NCBI GenBank assembly: GCA_027622655.1 | Contig: JAQBYI010000013.1 | Coordinates: forward strand, 1 to 64,000 | From: Gemmatimonadota bacterium | GTDB taxonomy: Bacteria > Gemmatimonadota > Gemmatimonadetes > Gemmatimonadales > Gemmatimonadaceae | Direction of reading: 5' to 3' | Length of the DNA: 64,000 nt | Part shown: positions 26,103 through 35,600 of the stretch, in pieces | How positions within the stretch are numbered: the first letter of the stretch is position 1 | Layout: each line of letters opens with the position of its first letter | Notes under the pieces: generated by a model | Database searches by the model: none | What the model was told of the DNA's origin: nothing | The model's input: the letters and a program-made list of their open reading frames with translations, nothing else | Program-made: the position numbers and the translations under genes

Positions 26103-27191
26103 ATGAAAGTCGGTCCGTTCCACAAGCGACACCCGCCTGTCGGCGCGCGTCCGGGCACGCTGGTCATCGAACCCGGCGCACAGGCGACCGATATCAGCGT
26201 GATGGACTATACCACGGAAGCGGTCGCCGAGCACGAGCACGTGCCGGCCGCAGAACTGCGGAGATCCACGCGCGCCGAGGCCACGACGTGGATCGACGTC
26301 CGCGGCTTGGCGAACGAAGAAACGCTGCGCGCGATCGCGGAGCAATTGAAGATTCATCCGTTGGCGCTGGAGGACATGGTCAACGCGCCGCAGCGCCCGA
26401 AGAGCGAGTTGTACGACGAGCATCAACTGGTCATCCTGCGGATGGCGATGATGAGCGACGGGGCGCTGCAGCTCGAGCAGGTGGGATTTCTGATCGGCAA
26501 GGACTACGTGGCGACCATTCAGGAACGAGACGGTGATGTCTTCGATCCGGTTCGCCAACGCATCCGCCAAGGCCGCGGCCCTATTCGGTCGGCGGGCGCC
26601 GCGTACCTGGCGTACTCGCTCATGGACACCGTGATCGATGAGTACTACCCGGTACTCGAAAAGATCGGCGAAGAACTCGCTGAGCTGGAAGACGAAGTCG
26701 TGGAGCGAGCGTCGCGCGGTACGCTTCGCCGTATCTATGACGCAAAGCGGCGACTCCTGCTGATGCGCCGCGCAGTGTGGCCGCATCGCGACGTGATCAA
26801 CGCGCTCGTGCGTGACGAAAGTCCGTTCGTGGACGCCACGACCCGGTTGTATCTGCGCGACACCTACGACCACGCGGTGCAACTGCTCGATGTGCTCGAG
26901 TCGTACCGCGAAACCGCTGCCGGACTTCTCGACGTCTACCTGTCGAGCCAGAGCAACCGCACGAACGAGGTGATGCGCACCCTCACTGTGACGGCGAGCA
27001 TCTTCATTCCGCTCACGTTCATTGCCGGAGTCTACGGAATGAACTTCGATGCGATGCCGGAGCTCCATTCACGCATCGGCTACCCGATCGTGCTCGGCAT
27101 CATGTTAGTGACGGGGTTCGGGCTGCTCTGGCGATTCAAGCGACTCGGCTGGATCGGGAAGCAGGACGACCGGGAAGATGGTGCGGAGTAG
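26103..27191 (+). CDS. corA: CorA-family magnesium/cobalt transporter
   Basis: 362 residues. The N-terminal two thirds are a charged, helical cytoplasmic domain with DVRGLANEETL and LALEDMVN segments as in CorA. Two membrane spans close the protein; the first ends in YGMNF (GMN at about 312-314), the diagnostic selectivity motif, and the short tail is basic then acidic. CorA forms a pentamer that imports Mg2+ and also Co2+ or Ni2+. The start is ATG at 26103 with AGGAGG four bases upstream, rather close. Being head-to-head with the MscS gene suggests shared use of local DNA but not necessarily shared control. I see no Mg2+-sensing leader; there is no room for one. Confidence 0.94.
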   Translation: MKVGPFHKRHPPVGARPGTLVIEPGAQATDISVMDYTTEAVAEHEHVPAAELRRSTRAEATTWIDVRGLANEETLRAIAEQLKIHPLALEDMVNAPQRPKSELYDEHQLVILRMAMMSDGALQLEQVGFLIGKDYVATIQERDGDVFDPVRQRIRQGRGPIRSAGAAYLAYSLMDTVIDEYYPVLEKIGEELAELEDEVVERASRGTLRRIYDAKRRLLLMRRAVWPHRDVINALVRDESPFVDATTRLYLRDTYDHAVQLLDVLESYRETAAGLLDVYLSSQSNRTNEVMRTLTVTASIFIPLTFIAGVYGMNFDAMPELHSRIGYPIVLGIMLVTGFGLLWRFKRLGWIGKQDDREDGAE

Positions 27192-27233
27192 CTGGGCCTC
27201 AGCCGCCCTGCTTCCTAAGTCGCTCGACCCGGC

Positions 27234-27731
27234 TCAGTCGAACTCGCGTTTGGGCGGCGTTTGCTCCGGCCCGACCCTGCCCGCCACGATTTCCGCCTTA
27301 GCGTAGCTCTCGCCCTTCACCGGCGAGCCCGCGATTCGGCGCAGCATGTTGATTTGCCCGATATGCGTGAGCGAGTCGGCAATCGGCCCGGCCACCAACA
27401 GTTCGGCGCTGTTGCCGAGCGGGGCATCGCTCTCGAGATAGGCGTCGAACGCCACAAGTCCGGCGTGAAATCGGGCTATTTCGGCGTCCCACGTACCAAC
27501 CTCGGAGTTGTTCCACTTCCACTCTCCCTTGGCCATCCAAAGAGCCCAATCATATAGGTCGTTGATGTGCGCCAGTATTCGGATCGGCTCACGCGTAGTC
27601 TCGCCCGCGCTGAATGTGGCGAACTCCGGAGGTGCGCCGCGTAGTGCCTTGGCACCACGATAGGCCACCGTGGCAACAGCATGCCGGAGCAGCTGACGTG
27701 GTGTATTTGCAGAAACACTTGTTTCAGTCAT
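27234..27731 (-). CDS. DinB-family four-helix protein
   Basis: 165 residues from ATG at 27731, with GGGAGAG 8 bases upstream. The frame is open much further upstream, but that part is antisense-like and overlaps the acetyltransferase gene. H55 in ILAHINDLYDWAL and H123 in LTHIGQINMLRRI fall at the spacing of metal ligands in DinB/YfiT-type helical bundles. Such proteins include thiol-S-transferases and damage-induced proteins of unknown role. The start overlaps the stop of the GNAT gene (ATGA), so the two form an operon. It converges with corA, 42 bp away. Confidence 0.82.
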   Translation of the reverse strand: MTETSVSANTPRQLLRHAVATVAYRGAKALRGAPPEFATFSAGETTREPIRILAHINDLYDWALWMAKGEWKWNNSEVGTWDAEIARFHAGLVAFDAYLESDAPLGNSAELLVAGPIADSLTHIGQINMLRRIAGSPVKGESYAKAEIVAGRVGPEQTPPKREFD

Positions 27732-28285
27732 TCTGCTCTCCCGTGTGCACCTTCCCACGGCCCAGGTGGCTCGGTTGGTACATCCTTTCGCTTCACCTCG
27801 GTCCGCACCGCCCGAAACCCCCCCGCTTCGTAATTCGCCCTGGCCTTGGGGTGGTCGAGATTGCACGTATTGAGCAGGATCGTCTCGCCGCCAAGCTCGA
27901 ACGCGCGTTCGCAGGTGCAGCTCAACAGGTGCGCCCCGAGACCTCCTCCAATGAACGCCGAAAGGAGGCCGAGGTAGGCGATTTCGAACACCTTGTCGCG
28001 TTTCCGATCGAGTTCGACATACCCGGCCGGCACGCCGTCCACGGCCAGAACCCATGTCTCGAGCTGCTCCGGGTTCGCCAAATATTCGGCCCACTGAACC
28101 AGTGTCCAAGGCCGCCGCTCGAGCCAAAACCACTGCCCGCCAATGGCCGAATAGAAGAACCGATTCAGTTCCGGCATCGGCGTCTTTACGTGCGAAAACG
28201 ATACACCCTGCCTGTTCGACTTTCTGGATGAGAAGTCTGATTTCGAGAGCTCGAGGTGCGTGATCGAGACGTCTGTGAGCGGCAT
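27728..28285 (-). CDS. GNAT-family N-acetyltransferase
   Basis: 185 residues. WVLAVDGVPAGYVEL gives the central beta strands of the GNAT fold, and the acetyl-CoA loop is GGGLGAHLL near 117-125. NTCNLDHPKARANYEAGGFRAV is the usual motif B ending, where the substrate side is closed by Tyr and Phe. The long N-terminal 60 residues include WFWLERRPWT, aromatic-rich and probably part of substrate binding. The substrate is unknown. It is translationally coupled to the DinB-family gene by a 4-base overlap. It is divergent from the HTH/Fic pair across a 196-bp gap that is clearly more AT-rich than the rest of the window. Confidence 0.85.
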   Translation of the reverse strand: MPLTDVSITHLELSKSDFSSRKSNRQGVSFSHVKTPMPELNRFFYSAIGGQWFWLERRPWTLVQWAEYLANPEQLETWVLAVDGVPAGYVELDRKRDKVFEIAYLGLLSAFIGGGLGAHLLSCTCERAFELGGETILLNTCNLDHPKARANYEAGGFRAVRTEVKRKDVPTEPPGPWEGAHGRAE

Positions 28286-28381
28286 ATTCGGGTGGTACTG
28301 TGGATGGTCTTCGCGACGGCATGTTCAAAATACAGTTTGCCTGCGCTCACGACAGGGTTGCCATCCGATTCGTATCGGCGA

Positions 28382-28438
28382 CAATGATTTTCTTGTCATT
28401 GAGACGAACATGTGACAGATTATTCTTTCGTTCGTCTC
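28382..28438. promoter_or_regulatory. Operator-like inverted repeats upstream of the HTH gene
   Basis: Two exact inverted repeats overlap by one base: CAATGA/TCATTG (28382-28387 with 28396-28401) and GAGACGAAC/GTTCGTCTC (28401-28409 with 28430-28438). They lie 44-100 bp before the ATG of the xre-type gene in an AT-richer stretch, where an autoregulatory antitoxin would bind. TTGTCA at 28393 could be a -35 element; I cannot fix the -10. Operator function is inferred. Confidence 0.5.
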
Positions 28439-28481
28439 TTTGGACAGAGAATAGGGTTGAGATTCTACTAGGTAAGAGTAT

Positions 28482-29015
28482 ATGGCAAAACGTCTTAGCG
28501 TCATTCAACTGCGTCAATTGGACGAACGACTCGAGAAAGTCAGGGATCTGGCTGCCCTCGAGTCCCCGCCGGACGGCTGGGTAAGGACCTTGCGCCAGGC
28601 GCTTGGAATGACGACCGAGCAACTTGCAGCTCGAATGAAAGTAACCCGTCAGGCGGTTCTGCAGCTTGAGGCCGCCGAGCGCAATAGGACGTCTACCTGG
28701 ACGTCACTCCGGAAGGCAGCAGACGCCATCGATTGCGAGGTCGTCTACGCCATTGTGCCGCGCGGATCGCTCAATCAGGTACTGCTCAGACAAGGGCGAA
28801 AACAAGCCGAACGGCACCTCGCTCGGATCTCGCAGTCCATGAAGCTTGACGCTCATTTGGTCGGGCCCGCAGAACAGGAACGGCAGGTCGACGAGCTGGC
28901 GGCACACTTGGCTGCGGAGCGGTCGCGCGCCCTGTGGGCCGCCGAGTCTGAGGCCGGCGCCAAGCCCGCGCCGCCTCCGCGGTACCACGGACACGCAAGG
29001 AAGGTCGTCCGTTGA
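28482..29015 (+). CDS. HTH antitoxin-like protein, 'mobile mystery protein A' type
   Basis: 177 residues. Residues 35-80 form an Xre-type helix-turn-helix: TLRQALGMTTEQLAARMKVT followed by RQAVLQLEAAE. The N-terminal helix (LRQLDERLEKV) and the segment CEVVYAIVP after the HTH are typical of the family called mobile mystery protein A, usually encoded directly before a Fic-domain partner (protein B). The C-terminal third is charged and ends in a Pro-rich tail. It probably represses its own operon by binding the inverted repeats upstream, and may neutralise the Fic partner. ATG at 28482 follows GGTAAGAG. Its stop overlaps the TTG start of the next gene. Confidence 0.85.
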   Translation: MAKRLSVIQLRQLDERLEKVRDLAALESPPDGWVRTLRQALGMTTEQLAARMKVTRQAVLQLEAAERNRTSTWTSLRKAADAIDCEVVYAIVPRGSLNQVLLRQGRKQAERHLARISQSMKLDAHLVGPAEQERQVDELAAHLAAERSRALWAAESEAGAKPAPPPRYHGHARKVVR

Positions 29016-29599
29016 GCGCCATTGCTCTGCCATCGCGAACATGGGCGCTCGACCTGGCTGAGCGCCAGGCGCTTATTCCGATGCATCTATCTACCACGTA
29101 TGAACTTGCGGCGTGGGAGCAGGCGAATTTTGCCCGCGCAGTCGCCTGGCTGGAGCAGCGGCCGCGCCGAGGCTCAGTCCTGACGAGCAGATTCCTGCGG
29201 AACCTGCACAAACACATGTTTGGCGAGACGTGGGAGCACGCTGGGCATTACCGGCGGTCAAAATCGCCCGTAGGTGTACCAGCATGGACCGTTTCCACGA
29301 GGGTCGAGGATGTAATTGCCAGGACCCGGGACTGGATTCAGATGGAAGCGTACCCGGCGGACGAAATCTCCATTCGTTTTCACCATCGCATGTCACAAAT
29401 TCGCCCGTTTGAGCGCGGAAACGGCCGCGCGACGCGACTTTCGGCCGACGCGCTCATGCATGAGCTGCGCCAGGCGCCATTTACGTGGGGCGCCATCTCG
29501 CGCCTCCCCGCCGCCGAGCTTTCGGAGCGGTACGCTGCCGCAATTCGCATTGCCGACGGCGACAATATTTCAGTATTACTGGAATTCGCGAGGAGCTAA
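29012..29599 (+). CDS. Fic-domain protein, 'mobile mystery protein B' type, with altered active-site motif
   Basis: 195 residues, starting TTG at 29012 and overlapping the HTH gene's stop (TTGA). HKHMFGETWEHAGHYR and the RFHHRM helix are conserved parts of the Fic fold. The canonical motif is HPFx(D/E)GNGR; here it reads RPFERGNGR. The catalytic His is Arg (CGC, one base from CAC), and the acidic residue before GNGR is also Arg. Normal Fic enzymes AMPylate or otherwise modify a hydroxyl on a target protein, and the His is required, so activity is probably lost or changed. The reading frame is otherwise intact. The AGGAG of the following lipoprotein gene overlaps this gene's end. Confidence 0.85.
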   Translation: MSAIALPSRTWALDLAERQALIPMHLSTTYELAAWEQANFARAVAWLEQRPRRGSVLTSRFLRNLHKHMFGETWEHAGHYRRSKSPVGVPAWTVSTRVEDVIARTRDWIQMEAYPADEISIRFHHRMSQIRPFERGNGRATRLSADALMHELRQAPFTWGAISRLPAAELSERYAAAIRIADGDNISVLLEFARS

Positions 29600-29601
29600 C
29601 T

Positions 29602-30585
29602 ATGGCGGCAGGAACAGGAACGGCGGGACGCGCGACCTCAGTGGTGTTGGGACTCTTTCTCGTGTGCGCTTCGTGCGCGGGCGATCAAGCAGACAGTTCG
29701 GCGCCCCCGACGGCGCTGCCGGAGGGCGCTGAAGCGATTTCCCTGCTGGGCGATACGCTGAGGACCTTTCCACTCTCTGCGGCGGTGCGCGAACGGTATG
29801 AAACGCAGCTCGCCGATGCGAAGCGCGCATACGAACGCACGCCAGAGAACCCAGACTCCATCATCTGGTATGCACGACGCCTCGGGTACGTTGGCCAACT
29901 TCGCGCCGCGATAGCCGTGTATTCAGCCGGAATCGCACTGCACCCCGACGATCCGTGGATGTACAGGCACCGCGGGCATCGCTACATCAGCGTCCGCGAG
30001 TTCGACAATGCGATTCGCGATCTCGAGCGCGCGGCAGCACTGGTCGCGGGCACACCGGACATAGTTGAGCCCGACGGCCAGCCGAACGCGGCCAACCAGC
30101 CAATCGGCACGCTGCACTCCAACATCAACTACCATCTCGCGCTCGCCTACTACCTGAAGGGCGATTTCGAAAAGGCACTCCCGGTGTATCGGCGAGAACT
30201 CGAGACGGCGAACAACGACGATCGCCGAGTCTCCATCGCGCATTGGCTCTACATGTCACTCCGCCGGCTCGGCCGCAATGATGAAGCGACAGCAGTCGCC
30301 GCAGAGTTCTCGCGACAGATGAACGTGATCGAGAACGGGACGTACCACGAGCTCATGCTGATGTACCGCGGGCTCATGTCACCGGATTCCGTGTTGACCG
30401 TTGGTCCGAACGGCGAAATGAGCGTCACGGATGCGACGGCCGCATATGGGCTGGCAAACTGGCACTGGTACAACGGACGTCGCGCCGACGCCGAGCGCAC
30501 CTGGCGCCGCATCATCGAGGGCGGGCAGTGGGGGGCGTTCGGCTACATCGCGGCTGAAGCCGAGTTGGCGCGAGAGCGCCCGTGA
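29602..30585 (+). CDS. TPR-repeat lipoprotein
   Basis: 327 residues from ATG at 29602, with AGGAG 6 bases upstream; the longer open frame lacks such a site. The N-terminus is a lipoprotein signal ending CASCAGD. The rest is helical, with TPR-like units: NPDSIIWYARRLGYVG, DDPWMYRHRGHRYISVREFDNAIRDLERA, and HLALAYYLKGDFEKALPVYRRELE. It probably binds a protein partner at the membrane surface. It directly follows the Fic gene but has the GC-rich composition of the wider window, so it may belong to the host rather than to the mobile pair. It overlaps the next gene's start by four bases (GTGA). Confidence 0.82.
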   Translation: MAAGTGTAGRATSVVLGLFLVCASCAGDQADSSAPPTALPEGAEAISLLGDTLRTFPLSAAVRERYETQLADAKRAYERTPENPDSIIWYARRLGYVGQLRAAIAVYSAGIALHPDDPWMYRHRGHRYISVREFDNAIRDLERAAALVAGTPDIVEPDGQPNAANQPIGTLHSNINYHLALAYYLKGDFEKALPVYRRELETANNDDRRVSIAHWLYMSLRRLGRNDEATAVAAEFSRQMNVIENGTYHELMLMYRGLMSPDSVLTVGPNGEMSVTDATAAYGLANWHWYNGRRADAERTWRRIIEGGQWGAFGYIAAEAELARERP

Positions 30586-31130
30586 GCAAGGCCGGCCTGA
30601 CGCGCTATGCCGCGTTCATGCGCGCGCTCAACGTGGGTGGGCACGTGGTAAAAATGGATCTGCTGAAGAGCATTTTTGTGAAGCTCGGCCATAAGAACGT
30701 CGAATCGTTCATCGCGAGCGGGAACATCGTCTTCGAGTCGTCGTCGCGGAGTGGCGCCGCGCTGGAGAAGAAGATCTCGGAGGCACTGAAGTCCGCGCTC
30801 GGCTACGAAGTCGCGTCATTCCTCCGCACAGCAGCCGAGTTGAGTGAAATCGCCGCGTACACGCCCTTCAAGGGCATTGATGACGGCCCGACGTATGTCG
30901 TTGGGTTCCTTGCGGCGCCGCTCGACGCGGCAACGACCAAGAAGCTGATGGCGCTACGGTCAAAGGCGGACCGCATCCACGTGTGTGGACGTGAGTTCTG
31001 GTGGTACTCGGACAACAGGCAGAGCGAACCCACTTTTACAACAGCGGTGATGGAGCGAACGCTTGGTCAGCGCACGACGCTCCGAAATCTGCGGACAGTG
31101 CGCAAGATGGCCGCGAAGTGGGGGAGTTGA
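30582..31130 (+). CDS. DUF1697-family protein
   Basis: 182 residues, starting GTG at 30582 in a GTGA overlap with the preceding gene. RYAAFMRALNVGGHVVKM near the start, the block SFIASGNIVFESS, and the end TLRNLRTVRKM match the DUF1697 family of small alpha/beta proteins, whose function is not established. No signal peptide, so cytoplasmic. Its last 95 bp overlap, on the other strand, the C-terminal extension of the M24 peptidase gene. The stop codon falls in the first unit of a 12-bp tandem repeat. Confidence 0.85.
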   Translation: MSKAGLTRYAAFMRALNVGGHVVKMDLLKSIFVKLGHKNVESFIASGNIVFESSSRSGAALEKKISEALKSALGYEVASFLRTAAELSEIAAYTPFKGIDDGPTYVVGFLAAPLDAATTKKLMALRSKADRIHVCGREFWWYSDNRQSEPTFTTAVMERTLGQRTTLRNLRTVRKMAAKWGS

Positions 31131-32670
31131 GCCACGAGTTGAGCCGGGAGTTGAGCCGGGAGTTGAGCCGGACGACGCGTTCAGCGGCGGCCGCCATTTC
31201 CCGCTCGATGTCCACCGCACGCTTGGGCGCGGCCGCTGAGAGATTCTCTCGTCCGTTCGGCGTCACGAGAATCATGTCTTCGATCATGATGGCGATCTGC
31301 TTGAGCGGGATGTAGAGCTTCGGCTCGATGGTGATCACCATTCCCGCAGCGAGGGGCACCGTCCAGTCGCGACCATCGGTGGTTTCGAGCCCAACGTGGT
31401 GGCCGATGTCACGCACTCCGGCACCGTAGCGCGTGTACTTGGTGATGCCCAGGTTCCGATTGATGTAGTGGGTGGGGGAGGGCATCACGCCCCACACGAG
31501 ATCGGCGCCCATCGTGCCCGGATTTTCATTCCGGTCGAGGCCGTGTTTCTTGAACACCAGCGCTGCAGCCCTGACTACATCGAGCATCATCACCCCCGGC
31601 CGCACGGCTGCGATGGCAGCTTCCTGCGCCTCGAGCACGATGTTGTAATACTTGAGCTGGTCGGGCGTGAACTTTCCAGAGACGGGGAGCGTGCGGCAGA
31701 TGTCCGACGCGTACGTGTTGAATTCAGCGGCCCCGTAGTCAACGAACAACAGGTCGCCGTCTTGCATGCTGCGGTTCACTGCCTTGTAGTTCTCACCCAT
31801 CACGGTGAAGAATGTCATCGAGTTCGGTCCTGACCCGATGATCGGTGCGAACGACGCGCGCTGCGAACCGTTCTTTTTCCACTCGTATTCGAGCAGCCCT
31901 GCGGCCTCGAGATCGTTCATACCCGGTCTTATGGAACGCATCAGTACACCCATCGACTCGGCACTGATGCTCGCTGCCGCGCGAAGCGACGCGATCTCGA
32001 ACGAATCCTTGACAAGCCGCATGCGCTTGATGAGAGGCGACACGTCTTTCACATCACGGTCGCCGATGCGTCCCGCAATGGACTGCGAAATCTGTTCCTC
32101 AACGGAACGGGGTGCCAGCATGCCGAGTGGCGCATACAGCGAATCGAACGAGGTCGGGAGATACACGGTTCTTGCGGGTCCGACGATTTCATTGACGCGC
32201 TGCAGGAATTCGCGAACGCGATAGACCTCGCTGATTCCCGTGGCACGGACCGCATCAGGGCCCGGCGAGAGCCTCTGGCGCGGAATGTTCCACGGGGCGC
32301 GCCGGAACAATGAGTCTTCGTGCGGAAACTGTGCACCGGCAAACTGAAACGAGTCAGGCAGAAAGAGCGCCGTCCGGAGTGCGCCAGCGCGCGCGTTCGG
32401 TCGCGAGTCCGGCGCGATGACAAGCACCGCGTAGGGCGACTCGACGCCGGTGAGATACCAGAAGTTTGCGTCCTGCTTTGGAAGTTCGTGATTCCCAACG
32501 AGGTACCGGCCGGGAACGATGATCGCGGAGCCCTTCACCTGTGCAGCAAGGCTGGCTCGGCGCTCGGCGTACGCCGAGCTGGGAAACGCAACCGGACTCT
32601 GTGCAAACGCCACAGCACCCGCCGGACCGAGTCCGGCGAGCGCCGCGGCTATCACTCCCCGAAAACGCAC
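31036..32670 (-). CDS. Secreted M24B-family Xaa-Pro aminopeptidase
   Basis: 544 residues from GTG at 32670, 11 bp after the stop of the upstream VPS10-type gene. Residues 1-24 are a signal peptide. The N-terminal creatinase-like domain is followed by the pita-bread domain with all five metal ligands: Asp in FVDYGA, Asp in SDICR, His in GHHVGLE, Glu in ITIEPKLY and Glu in MIEDM. It removes N-terminal residues preceding proline, with two Mn2+ or Zn2+. The usual protein should end near VDIEREMAAA. About 50 further residues (LNSR-type repeats and a Ser/Ala-rich tail) come from a 12-bp tandem repeat and from sequence antisense to the DUF1697 gene, so that tail looks recent. Confidence 0.9.
   Translation of the reverse strand: MRFRGVIAAALAGLGPAGAVAFAQSPVAFPSSAYAERRASLAAQVKGSAIIVPGRYLVGNHELPKQDANFWYLTGVESPYAVLVIAPDSRPNARAGALRTALFLPDSFQFAGAQFPHEDSLFRRAPWNIPRQRLSPGPDAVRATGISEVYRVREFLQRVNEIVGPARTVYLPTSFDSLYAPLGMLAPRSVEEQISQSIAGRIGDRDVKDVSPLIKRMRLVKDSFEIASLRAAASISAESMGVLMRSIRPGMNDLEAAGLLEYEWKKNGSQRASFAPIIGSGPNSMTFFTVMGENYKAVNRSMQDGDLLFVDYGAAEFNTYASDICRTLPVSGKFTPDQLKYYNIVLEAQEAAIAAVRPGVMMLDVVRAAALVFKKHGLDRNENPGTMGADLVWGVMPSPTHYINRNLGITKYTRYGAGVRDIGHHVGLETTDGRDWTVPLAAGMVITIEPKLYIPLKQIAIMIEDMILVTPNGRENLSAAAPKRAVDIEREMAAAAERVVRLNSRLNSRLNSWLNSPTSRPSCALSADFGASCADQAFAPSPLL
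31124..31171. repeat. Four tandem copies of a 12-bp repeat in convergent overlapping genes
   Basis: gagttgagccgg occurs at 31136, 31148 and 31160, with a first variant (gagttgagccac) at 31124. On the plus strand the first unit contains the DUF1697 stop codon; on the minus strand the array encodes the LNSR/LNSW repeats of the peptidase tail. Confidence 0.85.
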
Positions 32671-32680
32671 CAGTCGGCCG

Positions 32681-35600
32681 CTACGGCACGATTGTGCAAT
32701 TCTGTCCCGCCGGGCACGGCGGAGCTATTGGCGAAAGCCCCAATCGGCGGAGCTCCGCGTTGAACGCGGTTAGATCCGTGGCATACACCCTGTCCATGCG
32801 GTCGGTTTGTGTCTTCAGCAGCGCCGAGTATTCACGGAAGAGCGCCGGCCACGTGGCCAGGGGCGCACCATCGCCGCGCTGTGTCATGGAAAGAAGGTTC
32901 GCCATTCGATTGTTGATCCGAATGGGGAAGTTGAGCGGATCCTGCCCGCTCCGGTTCTTGACCTGATAGATGTCGTCCTCGACGTCACTCACGTTGGCGG
33001 TGAGTTGATCACCGGTTGATTTGAGCTTCGCGTCGTTGTTCTTCGACAGGCGGTCTTCGGCATCCGTTTTGATACGCCGTGCGTCGATCACCGCCTGATT
33101 CGCCTCGTTCACCTTGGCGAATATCTGCATCGAGAACGCGAACTGCGCGCGAAGATCCGCGTCGCTGACGTCCGTGAACATCGGGTTTCGCGTAACGCGG
33201 AAGTTTTGCGTCTGCGTGTTGCCGTCAGCGGTGAGTCGAACTTTGTACGTGCCAGGCGGGGCCGCGGGTCCCTGCGTGCTCGCCCCCCACAGGATCATTC
33301 CCGGGAACGTCACGGCCGGCGGGTACCGAAGATCCCAGTTGATGCGGTTGAGTCCCGCCCGATTCGACGCTGTCGGGTTGAATCCACCGCGCCCGCCGCC
33401 GCCAGCGCCCGCATTCGCCGCGCTTGCAGCAGGCGGCCCGAACGTGCGAATCACCTTGCCCGTCGAGTCGAGCACGTCAACGCTGACGCTTCGCGCGGGG
33501 TTCTTGAGCCAATAGATAAAGCCTGCGCCGGTGGTGGACCGAATCGCATTCGGTGGCGAAAACAGCCACGACGGCGCCGCCGCAACTTCGGCGTTGTACT
33601 GCCGGATCGGGCCAATGTCGTCGAGCACGTAGAAGCCGCGTCCGTGTGTCGTGATGACAAGATCGTTTTTCTCGACGATAAGGTCCGCCACCGGGACGTC
33701 CGGCAGGTTCAGCGACAGTGATTCCCACGTGTCGCCGTCGTTGTACGAGATGTAGACGCCGTGCTGGCCCGCCGCGTATAGCAGGCCCTTTCGCGTGGGA
33801 TCCTCGCGGATCGCGTGCATCCAGTCGTCGGCGCGAATGCCGTTCACGATCCTGGTCCACGTTTTCCCGAAGTCGCGCGTGCGGTAGAGATACGGCGCCT
33901 TGTCGTCGAGCAGCGGACGGCGCGCCGAGAAGTAGGCGGTGCCGTCGTCGAACTGCGATGCGTCGAACTGACTGACGCGCGCAAAATCCGGCAGGTCTTT
34001 CGGCGTGACATTCGTCCACACTTTGCCGCCGTCGCGTGTCACGTGCACGAGTCCGTCGTCAGATCCGGTCCAGATGACGTTGACGTTCCGCTTGCCGGGC
34101 GCCACGGAGAAGATCACCGCATACATCTCTGGGCCGTTCATGTCGCCGGTAATCGGGCCACCCGAGTGACCCATCGTCATCGGGTCGTGTCGGGTGAGGT
34201 CGCCACTGATCGCCGTCCACCGTCGTCCGCCATCGGTGGTCTTCCAGAGTCGCTGCGACGATACAAAGAGAAGCTTCGAGTCGGCCTTCGAGAAGATGAT
34301 CGGGAAGGTCCACTGCCAGCGCTCGGGAACCTCGCTCGACGGTTCGCCGGAGTAGAACCACGGATACGGGTTCACTTCGCGACTGTAGCCCGTTCGCCGG
34401 TTGAACTTGTTGACGTACCCGCCGTTGTTGGTGCCCGAGTAAAAAAGATCCGGGTCGTTCGGGTCTGGCGCGATGTAGCCAGGCTCGCCGCCACCGGCTC
34501 GGTACGCCACTGCCACTCCGCCAGCCGCCAACTCGACGTCACTCCGCGGTGCGGCGGGAGCGCCGCCACGTCCGCCGCGCCCACCGCGCCCACCGCGCCC
34601 ACCGCCGCCTTGGTTCCAGTCGCTCGGAATGCACAGAGTCGAGTTGTCCTGCTGCGAGCCGCACACGTGATACGGCGTGTGCGCCGTCGTGATTACGTGG
34701 TAGAACTGTTCGGTTGGGTAATCCTGATCGGTCCACGACCGGCCGTTGTCGACCGATACTGCGCCGCCGCCGTCGTTCGCTTCGATGAGGTGCTGCGAAT
34801 TGTCGGGATCGATCCAGAGGTCGTGCTTGTCGCCGTGCGAACCGCCGATGGACTGCATCGTCTTGCCACCGTCTGTGGACCGGAAAAGCGACGTGTTCTG
34901 CATGTAGACGATGTCGGCGTTCTTCGGGTCCGCGTGCACGTGCGTGTAGTAGAACGCGCGCTGACGGATGTTGCGGCTGTCGTTGATGAGCGACCATGTG
35001 CGGCCCGCGTCATCGGACCGGAAAAGCCCACCGCTGTCGTTTTCGTAGAGCGCATAGACGCGATTCGGATTCGCGCCCGACACCGCGACACCGATTCGGC
35101 CGACGACACCTGCCTGCGGGAATCCGGGCGCTCGCGTGATCTCCGTCCACGTCTCGCCAGCGTCGGTGGACTTGAACAGCCCGGAGCCCGGACCGCCACT
35201 CGACATCGTGTACTCCTTACGGAACGCCTCCCACATGGAGGCGTACATCACGTTCGGGTTCGTGCGGTCAATCGTGATATCGATCGCGGCCGTCTTGTCG
35301 TCGCGATAGAGCACCTTGCGCCACGTCTTGCCGCCGTCGGTGCTCTTGTAAACACCGCGGTCGGCATTGGGAGCGCTCATCTTGCCGAACGCCGCGACAA
35401 AAACGATGTCGGGGTTCAGCGGATTGATGCGGATTTTCGAAATGTTCTCGCTCGACGCGAAGCCGATGTGCGACCACGTCTTGCCGGCATCGGTGCTTTT
35501 GTAGACGCCGTCGCCCGACATGATGTTGCCGCGAATGCACGTCTCGCCCATTCCGATGTACACGATGTCGGGATTCGATTCCGAGACGGCAACAGCACCC

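Noticed and set aside
31124-31171. CRISPR-like array
   Set aside because: Units are 12 bp and directly adjacent without spacers.
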